From Flagellimonas taeanensis (lineage in GTDB: Bacteria > Bacteroidota > Bacteroidia > Flavobacteriales > Flavobacteriaceae), in NCBI RefSeq assembly GCF_003584105.1, contig NZ_QXFO01000024.1, positions 124,001 through 188,000 on the forward strand: a DNA stretch of 64,000 nt, read 5' to 3'. The notes under the pieces are model-generated. The model was not told the origin of the DNA and made no database searches. It saw only the letters and a list, made by a program, of their open reading frames with translations. Numbering within the stretch: the first letter of the stretch is position 1; the number at the start of each line of letters is the position of its first letter. Below, piece after piece: positions 7,976-15,881 of this stretch. Both the position numbers and the translations under genes were made by a program.

Positions 7976-8842
7976 TCAGGCCAATTCTTTGAACTTGCTC
8001 GGTGAAACGCCCGTACACGATTTGAAGAATGCGCTGAAGTTGGCCGGCTCCGAAAAACCAAGTTCAAAGGCGATTTCTTTCTGGGACAGGGCCGAAAAAT
8101 ACAGCAATCGTTTGGCGGCTATGGTAATCCTGCTTTGGATGTGTTCCTTGGAGGTCTTCCCGGTGAGGGATTTCACTACTCGGTTCAAGTGGTCGGGGGT
8201 GATGTGCAGCGCATCGGCATAGGCTGAGGCATGGTGCCAATTCTTGAACTTTTCGTTCACTAGTTGTTTGAAGTTGCGGACCAGGACAGCGCCGACCTCC
8301 ATGGTTTGGGAATCCAGTTGGTTCAAAGAACACAGGTTGTGACAAGCGATTAAAAGCAATTTGAGCAGTGCACCGATGGCCTCAAACTTATAGGTGTCGT
8401 GGGACTGGTAATAAAATTCCATTTCCGAAGCGTAGGAAAGGATTCGGTCCATTTCCGGTTCACTGACCATCAGGGGCGGGGTGTTACCAAAATCATTGAA
8501 CAGGTTGATGTCGTCGATGAAGTCCACCAAAATGTGGTTCATGGCCAAGAACTGTGCGGAGAAAACAATGGAATAGCCAAAGGAGCTCGTTTCTTCCTTG
8601 AGTTGATGGACCTGCCCGGGACTGATGAAAAAAACCTGGTTTCCGGTAACGGGATGCGTCTTGAAATCGACCAAATGGACACCCTTTCCCTTTTTGACCA
8701 CAAGAATGGTATAATAATCATGTCGGTGGGGTTCATCGGGCAGGCCGTTCCTCTTTTTGTGGATATCCTCCATCTTGGAAATGCCAAAACTGAGCGAACC
8801 ATCAGCCTTGTTCACATTATGGTAAGTCTTCACTACATCCAT
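7976..8842 (-). CDS. AraC family transcriptional regulator
   Basis: A 288-residue regulator with an N-terminal cupin-like sensing domain (PHRHDYYTILVVKKGKGVH) and two C-terminal AraC helix-turn-helix motifs (about 190-288, including ADALHITPDHLNRVVKSLTG and IAFELGFSEPANFSAFFKS). Such proteins bind a small ligand and activate nearby genes. The closest candidate target is the pirin gene directly downstream in the same direction. The ligand is not predictable from sequence. The start at ATG 8842 gives a normal length. Confidence 0.92.
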   Translation of the reverse strand: MDVVKTYHNVNKADGSLSFGISKMEDIHKKRNGLPDEPHRHDYYTILVVKKGKGVHLVDFKTHPVTGNQVFFISPGQVHQLKEETSSFGYSIVFSAQFLAMNHILVDFIDDINLFNDFGNTPPLMVSEPEMDRILSYASEMEFYYQSHDTYKFEAIGALLKLLLIACHNLCSLNQLDSQTMEVGAVLVRNFKQLVNEKFKNWHHASAYADALHITPDHLNRVVKSLTGKTSKEHIQSRITIAAKRLLYFSALSQKEIAFELGFSEPANFSAFFKSCTGVSPSKFKELA

Positions 8843-8878
8843 GGTCCCAAAATTGTATGGAAAATACGCATTAAAAAA

Positions 8879-8897
8879 ATAAATCCTTTGGATTTAT
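8879..8897 (-). terminator. Terminator of yihA
   Basis: A perfect 8-bp stem ATAAATCC/GGATTTAT with a 3-base loop is followed on the minus strand by T7, just 8 bases after the yihA stop codon. It separates that gene from the AraC gene. Confidence 0.8.
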
Positions 8898-8904
8898 GCA
8901 GGCA

Positions 8905-9516
8905 TCATTGTTTGGAGAAAAATTGTTGGTTGATGCCATCTATGAACTCCAAAAGTTCATCCTTGCCCATCCGGTTACTGGACGAGGTGGTAAAATGTGG
9001 GGGAGCTTCCTCCCATGCACCTTCCCTTAATTTCTGTAGATAGGCCTCAGCTTGTTTTTCAATGGTGCCGGGCTTGAGCTTGTCCGCTTTGGTAAAGATG
9101 ATGGCAAACGGAATCTGATTGGTGCCCAACCATTCCATGAACTCAAGGTCAATGGGTTGTGGGTCGTGACGGATATCCACTAAGACAAAGCCGCAGACTA
9201 ATTGCTTCCGTTTTTGAAAATATTCCGTGATGTATTTCTGAAAGGTGTTTTTGTCCTTTTTGGAAACCCTTGCATAGCCATAACCTGGCAAATCCACCAA
9301 AAACCAGTTGTTGTTGATCTTAAAATGGTTGATGAGTTGGGTTTTGCCCGGTCTGCCAGAGGTCTTGGCCAATCCCTTTCTGTCCACGAGCATATTGATG
9401 AGGGACGATTTTCCCACATTGGATCGCCCAATGAAGGCATACTCCGGTAATGGTTCATTGGGGCATTTGGCCACATTGGAGTTGCTCATTATAAATTCGG
9501 CGGAAGAAATCTTCAT
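8905..9516 (-). CDS. yihA: Ribosome biogenesis GTP-binding protein YsxC/EngB
   Basis: This is an essential-type GTPase of the TrmE-Era-EngA-EngB superfamily that assists maturation of the large ribosomal subunit. I choose ATG 9516 (MKISSAEF), giving 203 residues; the frame extends 16 residues further upstream without family similarity. Motifs: P-loop GRSNVGKSS (30-38), G2 region SGRPGKTQ, G3 DLPGYGYA (from 75), G4 TKAD. The gene sits between a patch of variable genes and the alpha/beta hydrolase that faces mraZ, an order conserved in the family. Confidence 0.95.
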   Translation of the reverse strand: MKISSAEFIMSNSNVAKCPNEPLPEYAFIGRSNVGKSSLINMLVDRKGLAKTSGRPGKTQLINHFKINNNWFLVDLPGYGYARVSKKDKNTFQKYITEYFQKRKQLVCGFVLVDIRHDPQPIDLEFMEWLGTNQIPFAIIFTKADKLKPGTIEKQAEAYLQKLREGAWEEAPPHFTTSSSNRMGKDELLEFIDGINQQFFSKQ

Positions 9517-9623
9517 GCGTATCGGAATAAAATATGGCAAACAAGATACAAGAATTACGGACAAGGAACCTATTTGCTGATTTCGGTCTTGTCCCTTGGC
9601 TCCTGTTTGTTAGGTCTTAACAA

Positions 9624-10388
9624 TTAAAAATCACGCTTTTTCAACCAAGCTTCAAGGATACGGTTAAAGTCCTCGGGGTGCTCCATCATGGGGGCATGGC
9701 CGCATTTCTCGATCCAGTACAGGTCGGAATCGGGCAAAAGTTCGTGGAACTCCTTGGCCACGTTGGGAGGGGTCACCGTATCGTTCTCGCCCCAAATGAT
9801 GCACGTGGGGGTATTCATGTGTGGCAGGTCCTTGGACATGTTGTGGCGAATGGCACTTTTGGCAATGGCAAGGGTCTTTACCAACTTCATCCTATCGTTC
9901 ACTGTGGCAAACACCTCGTCCACGATTTCCTTGGTTGCAACTTCGGGATCGTAAAAGACATCTTGGGCCTTTTTCTTGATGAACTCATAATCACCGCGCT
10001 TGGGATATCCGTCCCCCATGGCGCTTTCATAGAGTCCGGAGCTACCGGTAATGACGAGTGCTTTTACCATATCTGGGAACATTTTGGTGTGGAGGAGACC
10101 AATGTGCCCACCAAGGGAATTGCCCAAAAGGATAACTTCCTTCAATCCTTTGGCCTCAATGAAGCCCTCCAAAAACTTGGCGAAGTTCTTTACCGTAGTC
10201 TTCAGTATGGGCATGTCGTAAATGGGGAGCTCGGGAATCAAGACCTTGTAGCCCTTGGAGGGAAAATAGTCAGATACGCCCTGAAAATTGCTCAGTCCGC
10301 CCATAAGTCCATGAAGGATGATCATGGGGGTTCCCTCGCCCTTTTCTATATATCTGTATTTGCCATCCTCAATTAAATGCTCTTCCAT
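9624..10388 (-). CDS. Alpha/beta hydrolase
   Basis: A 254-residue cytoplasmic alpha/beta-fold hydrolase with no signal peptide. The oxyanion region is HGLMGG, the nucleophile elbow GNSLGG has Ser91, the acid is probably the Asp of WGENDTVTPP, and the catalytic His lies in CGHAPMMEHP. The substrate is unknown; a C-C hydrolase or esterase is possible. It is divergent from mraZ across a 266-base intergenic region and has its own -7 box. This neighbour of the dcw cluster is commonly found in Flavobacteria. Confidence 0.9.
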   Translation of the reverse strand: MEEHLIEDGKYRYIEKGEGTPMIILHGLMGGLSNFQGVSDYFPSKGYKVLIPELPIYDMPILKTTVKNFAKFLEGFIEAKGLKEVILLGNSLGGHIGLLHTKMFPDMVKALVITGSSGLYESAMGDGYPKRGDYEFIKKKAQDVFYDPEVATKEIVDEVFATVNDRMKLVKTLAIAKSAIRHNMSKDLPHMNTPTCIIWGENDTVTPPNVAKEFHELLPDSDLYWIEKCGHAPMMEHPEDFNRILEAWLKKRDF

Positions 10389-10414
10389 TAATAGTCAGTT
10401 GGTAGTAAGAGGCG

Positions 10415-10422
10415 CAAATATA
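10415..10422 (-). promoter_or_regulatory. -7 promoter box of the alpha/beta hydrolase
   Basis: Read on the minus strand this is TATATTTG, an exact TAnnTTTG box, 27 bases before the hydrolase ATG at 10388. The divergent mraZ promoter is about 200 bases away, so the two promoters need not share an operator. Confidence 0.55.
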
Positions 10423-10559
10423 GGCATTTCATGTTACAAAGAATTCAGGTTTTTGGTACATCGGGAACAAGTTTTTTCGGTTTCCCCAAGATCAGGGAAG
10501 TGGACGGGCCTGTTCAAAGGGAACATTTTCTAGGTTCAAAAATTTGTTTTTGGGTTAAA

Positions 10560-10605
10560 AGTGGTGAATTTATTAACAAAAGTGGTACTAAGTGGAGAAA
10601 TGTGG
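10560..10605 (+). promoter_or_regulatory. Probable MraZ operator: AGTGG boxes at helical spacing
   Basis: Pentamers AGTGG occur at 10560, 10581 and 10591, and TGTGG at 10601, giving spacings of 21, 10 and 10 bases. Known MraZ operators in other phyla are short G-rich direct repeats with a 10-base period just upstream of mraZ. Here the last two boxes occupy the place where a -33 element would lie relative to the -7 box at 10618. The match in position and period makes an MraZ site likely; binding is inferred. Confidence 0.65.
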
Positions 10606-10617
10606 AAATAAAATCTA

Positions 10618-10625
10618 TATATTTG
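10618..10625 (+). promoter_or_regulatory. -7 promoter box of the dcw operon
   Basis: TATATTTG is an exact TAnnTTTG box. It lies 13 bases after the last AGTGG-type box and 30 bases before the mraZ GTG, giving a leader of about 20-25 bases. There is no TTG at -33; the repeat array takes that place. Confidence 0.65.
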
Positions 10626-10654
10626 AGTTGTATTAAGTAACCAATTGATTTCTA

Positions 10655-11110
10655 GTGACCCATATCATAGGACAGCATGATTGCAAAGCGGATTCAAAAG
10701 GAAGGGTATTGTTGCCCATTTCTTTGAAGAATCAGCTATTGCCTGTCCTGAAAGAAGGGTTCATTATCAAGAGGTCGGTCTTTCAGCAGTGTCTGGAACT
10801 GTATCCCAAACAGGAGTTCGATGCGCTGATGCAAAAGGTGATGAAAAAGAGCAAGATCAACAGGAAATACGACGCCTTTGTGAGAAACTTTGTGGCCGGG
10901 ATGAAGGAAGTCGCCATCGACGGGGATTCCGGTAGGTTGCAGATACCCAAGAACCTGGTGGATTTTGCGGGGATCGACAAGGAAGTGGTGCTCAATGCGG
11001 TCTTTGACAAAATTGAGATCTGGGACAAGGACAAGTATGAAAAAGTCTTGGCCGAAGGGGAGAAGGATTATGCGGATTTGGCCGAAGAGATCTTTGATGA
11101 CGATGAGTAA
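10655..11110 (+). CDS. mraZ: Division/cell wall cluster regulator MraZ
   Basis: MraZ is a SpoVT/AbrB-fold DNA-binding protein that controls its own operon. The 151-residue protein carries two SpoVT/AbrB half-repeats: CKADSKGRVLLPISLK near residues 10-25 and AIDGDSGRLQIPKNLVDFAG near 87-106. It starts with GTG at 10655; no better ATG fits the family N-terminus. The C-terminus is acidic (AEEIFDDDE). It overlaps the next gene, rsmH, and is the first gene of a 13-gene plus-strand cluster. Autoregulation through the upstream AGTGG array is inferred. Confidence 0.95.
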   Translation: MTHIIGQHDCKADSKGRVLLPISLKNQLLPVLKEGFIIKRSVFQQCLELYPKQEFDALMQKVMKKSKINRKYDAFVRNFVAGMKEVAIDGDSGRLQIPKNLVDFAGIDKEVVLNAVFDKIEIWDKDKYEKVLAEGEKDYADLAEEIFDDDE

Positions 11111-12005
11111 TGCATATCACAATCCGGTACTGTTGCAAGAGTCGGTGGACGGATTGGACATAAAGAAAGATGGGGTGTATGTGGATGTCACCTTTGGTGG
11201 TGGAGGGCACTCCAGTGAAATATTGAAACGATTGGGCGAGGGCGGAAAGCTGTTCGCATTTGATCAAGATGAGGATGCCCTGCAAAATGCGCTGCATGAT
11301 GACAGGTTCCAATTGATCAACCAGAATTTTCGCTACCTCAAGCAATATCTAAAGTTCTATGGTATTCGGAAAGTCGATGGAATCTTGGCGGATTTCGGGG
11401 TTTCCTCCCATCAGTTCGATGAAGCGACCCGTGGTTTCTCCACTCGGTTCAATGCGGATCTGGACATGCGTATGAACAAGGGCAATGCCCTGTCGGCCTA
11501 TGAGGTGATCAACTCCTACCCCCAAGAAGATCTGGCCTCGGTACTGTTCCAATATGGGGAACTGCGAAATGCAAACGCCATGGCCAAGGCCATTGTGGAG
11601 GCAAGGGGAGTCAATCCGATCAAAACCACGGAAGAATTGAAACAGACCTTGGGCAAGTTTTTGCCCAAGATGAAGGAGAACAAAATTTTGGCCCAGATCT
11701 ATCAGGCCATTCGGATAGAGGTCAACCAAGAGATAGAGGTGCTGAAGGAGTTTTTGCTCCAAGTGCCGGAAGTTCTGGAAAAAGGTGGTCGATTGAGCAT
11801 GATCAGTTACCACTCCCTGGAAGATCGTTTGGTGAAGCGTTTCATACGCGACGGACGGTTTGAGGGCGAACCTGAAAAAGATTTTTATGGGAACATCGAT
11901 GTTCCCTTGAAAAAAGTGGGAGGGCTCATTGTGCCATCCGCAGAAGAAGTGGCCCGGAACAATAGGGCAAGAAGTGCAAAACTCCGCATTGCGGAACGCA
12001 TATAG
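11103..12005 (+). CDS. rsmH: 16S rRNA (cytosine-1402-N4)-methyltransferase RsmH
   Basis: RsmH (MraW) methylates C1402 of 16S rRNA in the ribosomal P site using S-adenosylmethionine. The SAM-binding motif DVTFGGGGHSSEIL is near the N-terminus, GILADFGVSSHQFD follows, and SYHSLEDRLVKRFI is near the C-terminus. I take the ATG at 11103 (MSNAYHNPVLL, 300 residues); an ATG two codons earlier at 11097 is equally possible. The start overlaps the end of mraZ by 8 bases, implying translational coupling. Confidence 0.94.
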   Translation: MSNAYHNPVLLQESVDGLDIKKDGVYVDVTFGGGGHSSEILKRLGEGGKLFAFDQDEDALQNALHDDRFQLINQNFRYLKQYLKFYGIRKVDGILADFGVSSHQFDEATRGFSTRFNADLDMRMNKGNALSAYEVINSYPQEDLASVLFQYGELRNANAMAKAIVEARGVNPIKTTEELKQTLGKFLPKMKENKILAQIYQAIRIEVNQEIEVLKEFLLQVPEVLEKGGRLSMISYHSLEDRLVKRFIRDGRFEGEPEKDFYGNIDVPLKKVGGLIVPSAEEVARNNRARSAKLRIAERI

Positions 12006-12010
12006 AAAAA

Positions 12011-12328
12011 ATGAGAAAAGGATTGCTGGACATATTAAAAGGAAAGTTTTTGGTGAGCGGGGATGCTCCCAAGAACTGGATGTTTTTGTTGTATGCCTCT
12101 TTCTTGGCCGCATTGATGATCTCCAGTAGTCATAATGCCGATAAAAAAGTAATGGAAATAGCCGACTTGAACGAGGAGGTGAGAAAATTGAAAAGCGAGT
12201 TTTTTCAAGGAAGGTCCAATGTACAGCAACTCAAGTTGGAGTCCACTTTGCGAAAAGAAGTGGCGGACAAGGGACTTGTTCCTTCGGAAAACCCACCGAA
12301 GAAAATAGTGGTAAAATCAGCGGAATAG
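12011..12328 (+). CDS. ftsL: FtsL-like cell division protein
   Basis: A 105-residue bitopic membrane protein: short cytoplasmic N-terminus, one transmembrane helix (about residues 23-40, WMFLLYASFLAALMI), then a coiled-coil-like periplasmic segment (ADLNEEVRKLKSEF, NVQQLKLESTL). That architecture and the position between rsmH and ftsI identify it as FtsL, which links FtsQ and FtsB to the FtsW-FtsI synthase. Sequence similarity among FtsL proteins is low, so the call leans on synteny. Its stop TAG shares a base with the GTG start of ftsI. Confidence 0.85.
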   Translation: MRKGLLDILKGKFLVSGDAPKNWMFLLYASFLAALMISSSHNADKKVMEIADLNEEVRKLKSEFFQGRSNVQQLKLESTLRKEVADKGLVPSENPPKKIVVKSAE

Positions 12329-14337
12329 TGGCAATCACCGAAAAAAATATCATGAATAGGCTCTACCTGGTCGCAGGTGGACTTCTGGTCATGGCCATTG
12401 CCGTGGTGGTGAAGCTGGTGGATATCCAGATGGTGGAAGGTGAAAAGTACAAGGAACTTGCCCTGAGCAAGACCGAAAAAATGTTTACCATAGAACCCAA
12501 TAGGGGCAATCTGTATTCCGAGGATGGTAGCTTATTGGCCGCATCCGTGCCCAAATATGAAATTAGGTTCGATGCCCAGACAGTGTCCGAAACGAATTTT
12601 CAAAATCATGTCGCTGCTCTGTCCGATTCGTTGGGAATCCTTTTCAATAGACCTTCTTCCTATTACAGGCAACTGTTCAGAAAGGCCAGGGCCAATGGGA
12701 GCAGGTACGAACTGGTGGCCCGTAACGTGGACTATCTGAGTTATGTCCGCATCAAACAGTTCCCTCTTTTTAACCTAGGTCCATATAAAGGTGGATTCAT
12801 CGAAACCCATCGTGTGGTGAGGGAATACCCTTTGGGCAATATGGCGGCCAGGAGCATTGGTTATGAAAAAGTGGATGAAAACGGGTACTACACCCGTGTA
12901 GGTTTGGATGGTGCCTTCGGGGAGACTTATCTGAGGGGCAGGGAAGGAAAGCGTTTGAAACAAAAAATAGCCAAGGGCCAATGGAAACCCGTGGGTTTGG
13001 ACAATATTGTGGAGCCGCAGGATGGATTGGACGTGGTGTCCACCATTGATGTGAACATACAGGACATTGCCCATCATGAACTTTTGGCACAGTTGGAAAA
13101 ATATAAGGCAGACCACGGTTGCGTGGTGGTTATGGAGACCAAGACCGGGGAGGTGAAAGCCATTTCCAATCTGGGTCGCACCTCTGATGGGAAATACTAC
13201 GAAAAACTGAACTATGCCATAGGAGAATCGCACGAGCCGGGCTCCACTTTTAAATTGATGTCCCTGGTGGCCGCTTTGGAAGATAAAGTGGTGGATACCA
13301 GCACGGTCATCGACACGGAAAAAGGAAGGTACAGGATATACGATGGCGTGGTAAAGGATTCCAAGTGGGGCGGATATGGGAAGATTTCCACAGCGAGGGC
13401 CTTTGCGGTTTCCTCGAACACCGCTTTTGCCAAGATCATCAATGAAAATTATAAGGATCAGCCAGCCAAGTTCGTGAACCGTTTGATGAACATGGGGCTG
13501 CACAAAAAATTGGACCTGCCCATCATTGGTGAAGGAGATCCCGTAATCCGATATCCAGGAGACAAGGGTTGGTCGGGGATATCCCTCGGATGGATGTCCC
13601 ACGGCTACGAAGTGTCGTTGACTCCTATGCAGACCTTGGCCTTTTACAACGCCATTGCCAACGATGGGGAGTTGGTAAAGCCCAGACTGATCAAAGAGGT
13701 AAGGGAAGGCAGCAAAGTGGTGAAACGATTTGATAAGGAAGTGCTGAACCCGTCCATCTGCTCCAAGGAAACCGTGGACAAGGTAAGGCAGCTTATGAAG
13801 GATGTGGTGGAGAAAAAATACGGCACTGGGCACGGGCTGTACTCCAAGAACTTTTCCATGGCAGGCAAAACAGGGACGGCCCAGAAGAATTACGTGGAAA
13901 AAGATCCGGACAAGCTGGCCTATATCTCATCTTTTGTTGGGTATTTTCCAGCGGACAACCCCAAGTATTCCTGCATCGTGATCATCCATGAACCGGATAA
14001 GAGCGAGGGGTATTATGGAGCTGATGTGTCAGGGCCTGTCTTTAAGTCCATGGCACAAAAGATACATGCCATCTCTCCTTTGGTGGACGAAGTGGAGACC
14101 AAGGAATATGATGATCCTGATCTGGACAAAGCATACGAACAATACTATGCCATGGCCCAGAAAAAATTTGGGATCGTGCCCAACGTAAAGGGAATGAGTG
14201 GAATGGATGCAGTCTCCCTACTCGAAAATTTAGGGCTCGAAGTAGAGGTGCACGGAAATGGAAAAGTGAAGAAGCAGTCCATAGATCAAGGAACGGACAT
14301 TAAAAAAGTAAAAAAAATAGTACTGGAGCTTTCATGA
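12328..14337 (+). CDS. ftsI: Septal peptidoglycan transpeptidase FtsI (PBP) with C-terminal PASTA domain
   Basis: FtsI crosslinks septal peptidoglycan in partnership with FtsW. The 669-residue protein has an N-terminal membrane anchor (about 11-33), a PBP dimerisation domain (50-230) and the transpeptidase domain with STFK (Ser306 nucleophile), SSN at 362-364 and KTGTA at 514-518. A PASTA domain ends the protein (about 605-669, IVPNVKGMSGMDAVSLLENL), as in many non-proteobacterial division PBPs. It starts at GTG 12328, overlapping the ftsL stop; a later ATG at 12352 would remove the conserved ITEKNI segment. The last bases overlap the murE ATG. Confidence 0.95.
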   Translation: MAITEKNIMNRLYLVAGGLLVMAIAVVVKLVDIQMVEGEKYKELALSKTEKMFTIEPNRGNLYSEDGSLLAASVPKYEIRFDAQTVSETNFQNHVAALSDSLGILFNRPSSYYRQLFRKARANGSRYELVARNVDYLSYVRIKQFPLFNLGPYKGGFIETHRVVREYPLGNMAARSIGYEKVDENGYYTRVGLDGAFGETYLRGREGKRLKQKIAKGQWKPVGLDNIVEPQDGLDVVSTIDVNIQDIAHHELLAQLEKYKADHGCVVVMETKTGEVKAISNLGRTSDGKYYEKLNYAIGESHEPGSTFKLMSLVAALEDKVVDTSTVIDTEKGRYRIYDGVVKDSKWGGYGKISTARAFAVSSNTAFAKIINENYKDQPAKFVNRLMNMGLHKKLDLPIIGEGDPVIRYPGDKGWSGISLGWMSHGYEVSLTPMQTLAFYNAIANDGELVKPRLIKEVREGSKVVKRFDKEVLNPSICSKETVDKVRQLMKDVVEKKYGTGHGLYSKNFSMAGKTGTAQKNYVEKDPDKLAYISSFVGYFPADNPKYSCIVIIHEPDKSEGYYGADVSGPVFKSMAQKIHAISPLVDEVETKEYDDPDLDKAYEQYYAMAQKKFGIVPNVKGMSGMDAVSLLENLGLEVEVHGNGKVKKQSIDQGTDIKKVKKIVLELS

Positions 14338-15797
14338 AGTTGTTGAAGGACATATTATATGGTGTGAGCCTTAGTGCGGTGAGCGGGGATACCCATGTCA
14401 TGGTGAACCATATCCATTTCGATTCGAGAAAAGTGGAGATGGACGATGTGTTCGTAGCTGTTCGGGGTACCATCACCGATGGGCACAAGTACATCCAAAA
14501 AGCGGTGGACTCTGGTGCCAAAGCTGTGGTATGTGAAGAACTACCGGAATTGTTGATCAATGGCATTACCTATTTGAAGGTGCCGGATTGCAACAGTGCC
14601 TTGGCCATTATGGCTTCCAATTTTTATGGAAACCCGTCAAAAAATCTAAAACTGGTCGGGATTACAGGCACCAATGGAAAGACTACGGTAGCCACGTTGC
14701 TCTATAACCTTTACAAGAAAGCGGGTTACAAAGCGGGCCTTCTTTCCACCATAAAAGTGATGGTAGGAGATAAGGAATATCCTGCGAGCCACACTACCCC
14801 AGATGTCATGGCCATTAATGATTATCTGGCAAAGATGAGTGCAGAAGGAGTGGAATGTTGTTTCATGGAGGTGAGCTCGCACGGCATCCATCAAAAAAGA
14901 TCGGAAGGTCTGTATTTTGCAGGGGCGGTCTTTACCAATCTATCCCATGATCATTTGGATTATCACAAAACCTTTGCAGAATACCGCGATACCAAGAAAA
15001 AACTCTTCGATAGTTTGCCCAAGACGGCTTTTGCGTTGGTCAACATCGATGACAAAAATGGTTTGGTGATGTTGCAGAACACCAAGGCCAAAAAATACAC
15101 CTATGCACTGAAATCATATGCCGATTACAGGGCCCAGATATTGGAAAGGCAGTTCAATGGACAGCTGTTGAAATTGGATGACAATGAACTATGGTCCAGG
15201 CTTATAGGGGATTTCAACGCCTATAATATGTTGGCCATCTATGCCGTGGCGGATCTTTTGGGGCTGGAAAAAATGGAGACCCTGAGGTTAATGAGCGAAC
15301 TGGAGACGGTGGATGGCAGGTTCCAATACTATATATCAAAAGAAAAAATAACGGCAATAGTCGATTATGCCCATACGCCGGACGCACTAAAAAATGTATT
15401 GATCACCATCAATGCATTGAGGACTGGAAATGAAAAGGTCATCACCGTAGTGGGGTGTGGTGGTGACCGCGATAAGTCTAAGCGTCCGGTTATGGGTCAT
15501 ATCGCTTCCGAAATGAGCGACCAGGCCATATTCACATCCGATAACCCCAGGACAGAGCCCCCGGCAACCATCATTGAGGAAATGGAAAAGGGAGTGGAGG
15601 CCCAGAACACCAAAAAAGTATTGTCCATTGAGAACAGAAAGCAGGCCATAAAGGCGGCTTGCAAGTTGGCCTTGGCCAATGATATCATTCTGGTGGCGGG
15701 AAAAGGCCATGAAACCTATCAGGAAACCAACGGTGTGCGGGTGGATTTTGATGATTTTAAAGAAGTGAAAGAAGCTCTGGCGAGCCTAAATAAGTAA
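14334..15797 (+). CDS. murE: UDP-MurNAc-L-Ala-D-Glu:meso-diaminopimelate ligase MurE
   Basis: MurE adds the third stem-peptide residue to the cytoplasmic peptidoglycan precursor with ATP hydrolysis. It is 487 residues: an N-terminal UDP-binding domain, the central Mur ligase ATPase (GTNGKTT at 112-118), and the C-terminal domain. The motif DNPR at 403-406 marks meso-diaminopimelate rather than lysine specificity, as expected for a Gram-negative wall. The ATG overlaps the ftsI stop codon by four bases. After it comes an 84-base gap, the largest inside the cluster. Confidence 0.96.
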   Translation: MKLLKDILYGVSLSAVSGDTHVMVNHIHFDSRKVEMDDVFVAVRGTITDGHKYIQKAVDSGAKAVVCEELPELLINGITYLKVPDCNSALAIMASNFYGNPSKNLKLVGITGTNGKTTVATLLYNLYKKAGYKAGLLSTIKVMVGDKEYPASHTTPDVMAINDYLAKMSAEGVECCFMEVSSHGIHQKRSEGLYFAGAVFTNLSHDHLDYHKTFAEYRDTKKKLFDSLPKTAFALVNIDDKNGLVMLQNTKAKKYTYALKSYADYRAQILERQFNGQLLKLDDNELWSRLIGDFNAYNMLAIYAVADLLGLEKMETLRLMSELETVDGRFQYYISKEKITAIVDYAHTPDALKNVLITINALRTGNEKVITVVGCGGDRDKSKRPVMGHIASEMSDQAIFTSDNPRTEPPATIIEEMEKGVEAQNTKKVLSIENRKQAIKAACKLALANDIILVAGKGHETYQETNGVRVDFDDFKEVKEALASLNK

Positions 15798-15846
15798 TTG
15801 AATGAAAGAAACAAGAAAAAGGAACATTCATTTGAAGCACCTTCTG

Positions 15847-15881
15847 TCTTGCGTCTTAGATCTTAAGTCTTATATCTGAAT
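15847..15881 (+). repeat. Five heptamers TCTTNNN abutting the mraY start codon
   Basis: Units at 15847, 15854, 15861, 15868 and 15875 read TCTTGCG, TCTTAGA, TCTTAAG, TCTTATA and TCTGAAT. The last one touches the mraY ATG at 15882. The array fills the ribosome-binding region of mraY, inside the murE-mraY gap. Its function is unknown; copy-number change by slippage could alter mraY translation. Confidence 0.75.

Noticed and set aside
12775..13833. 352-residue frame antisense to ftsI
   Set aside because: It lies fully within the transpeptidase gene, which has all catalytic motifs; no promoter or domain supports the antisense frame.
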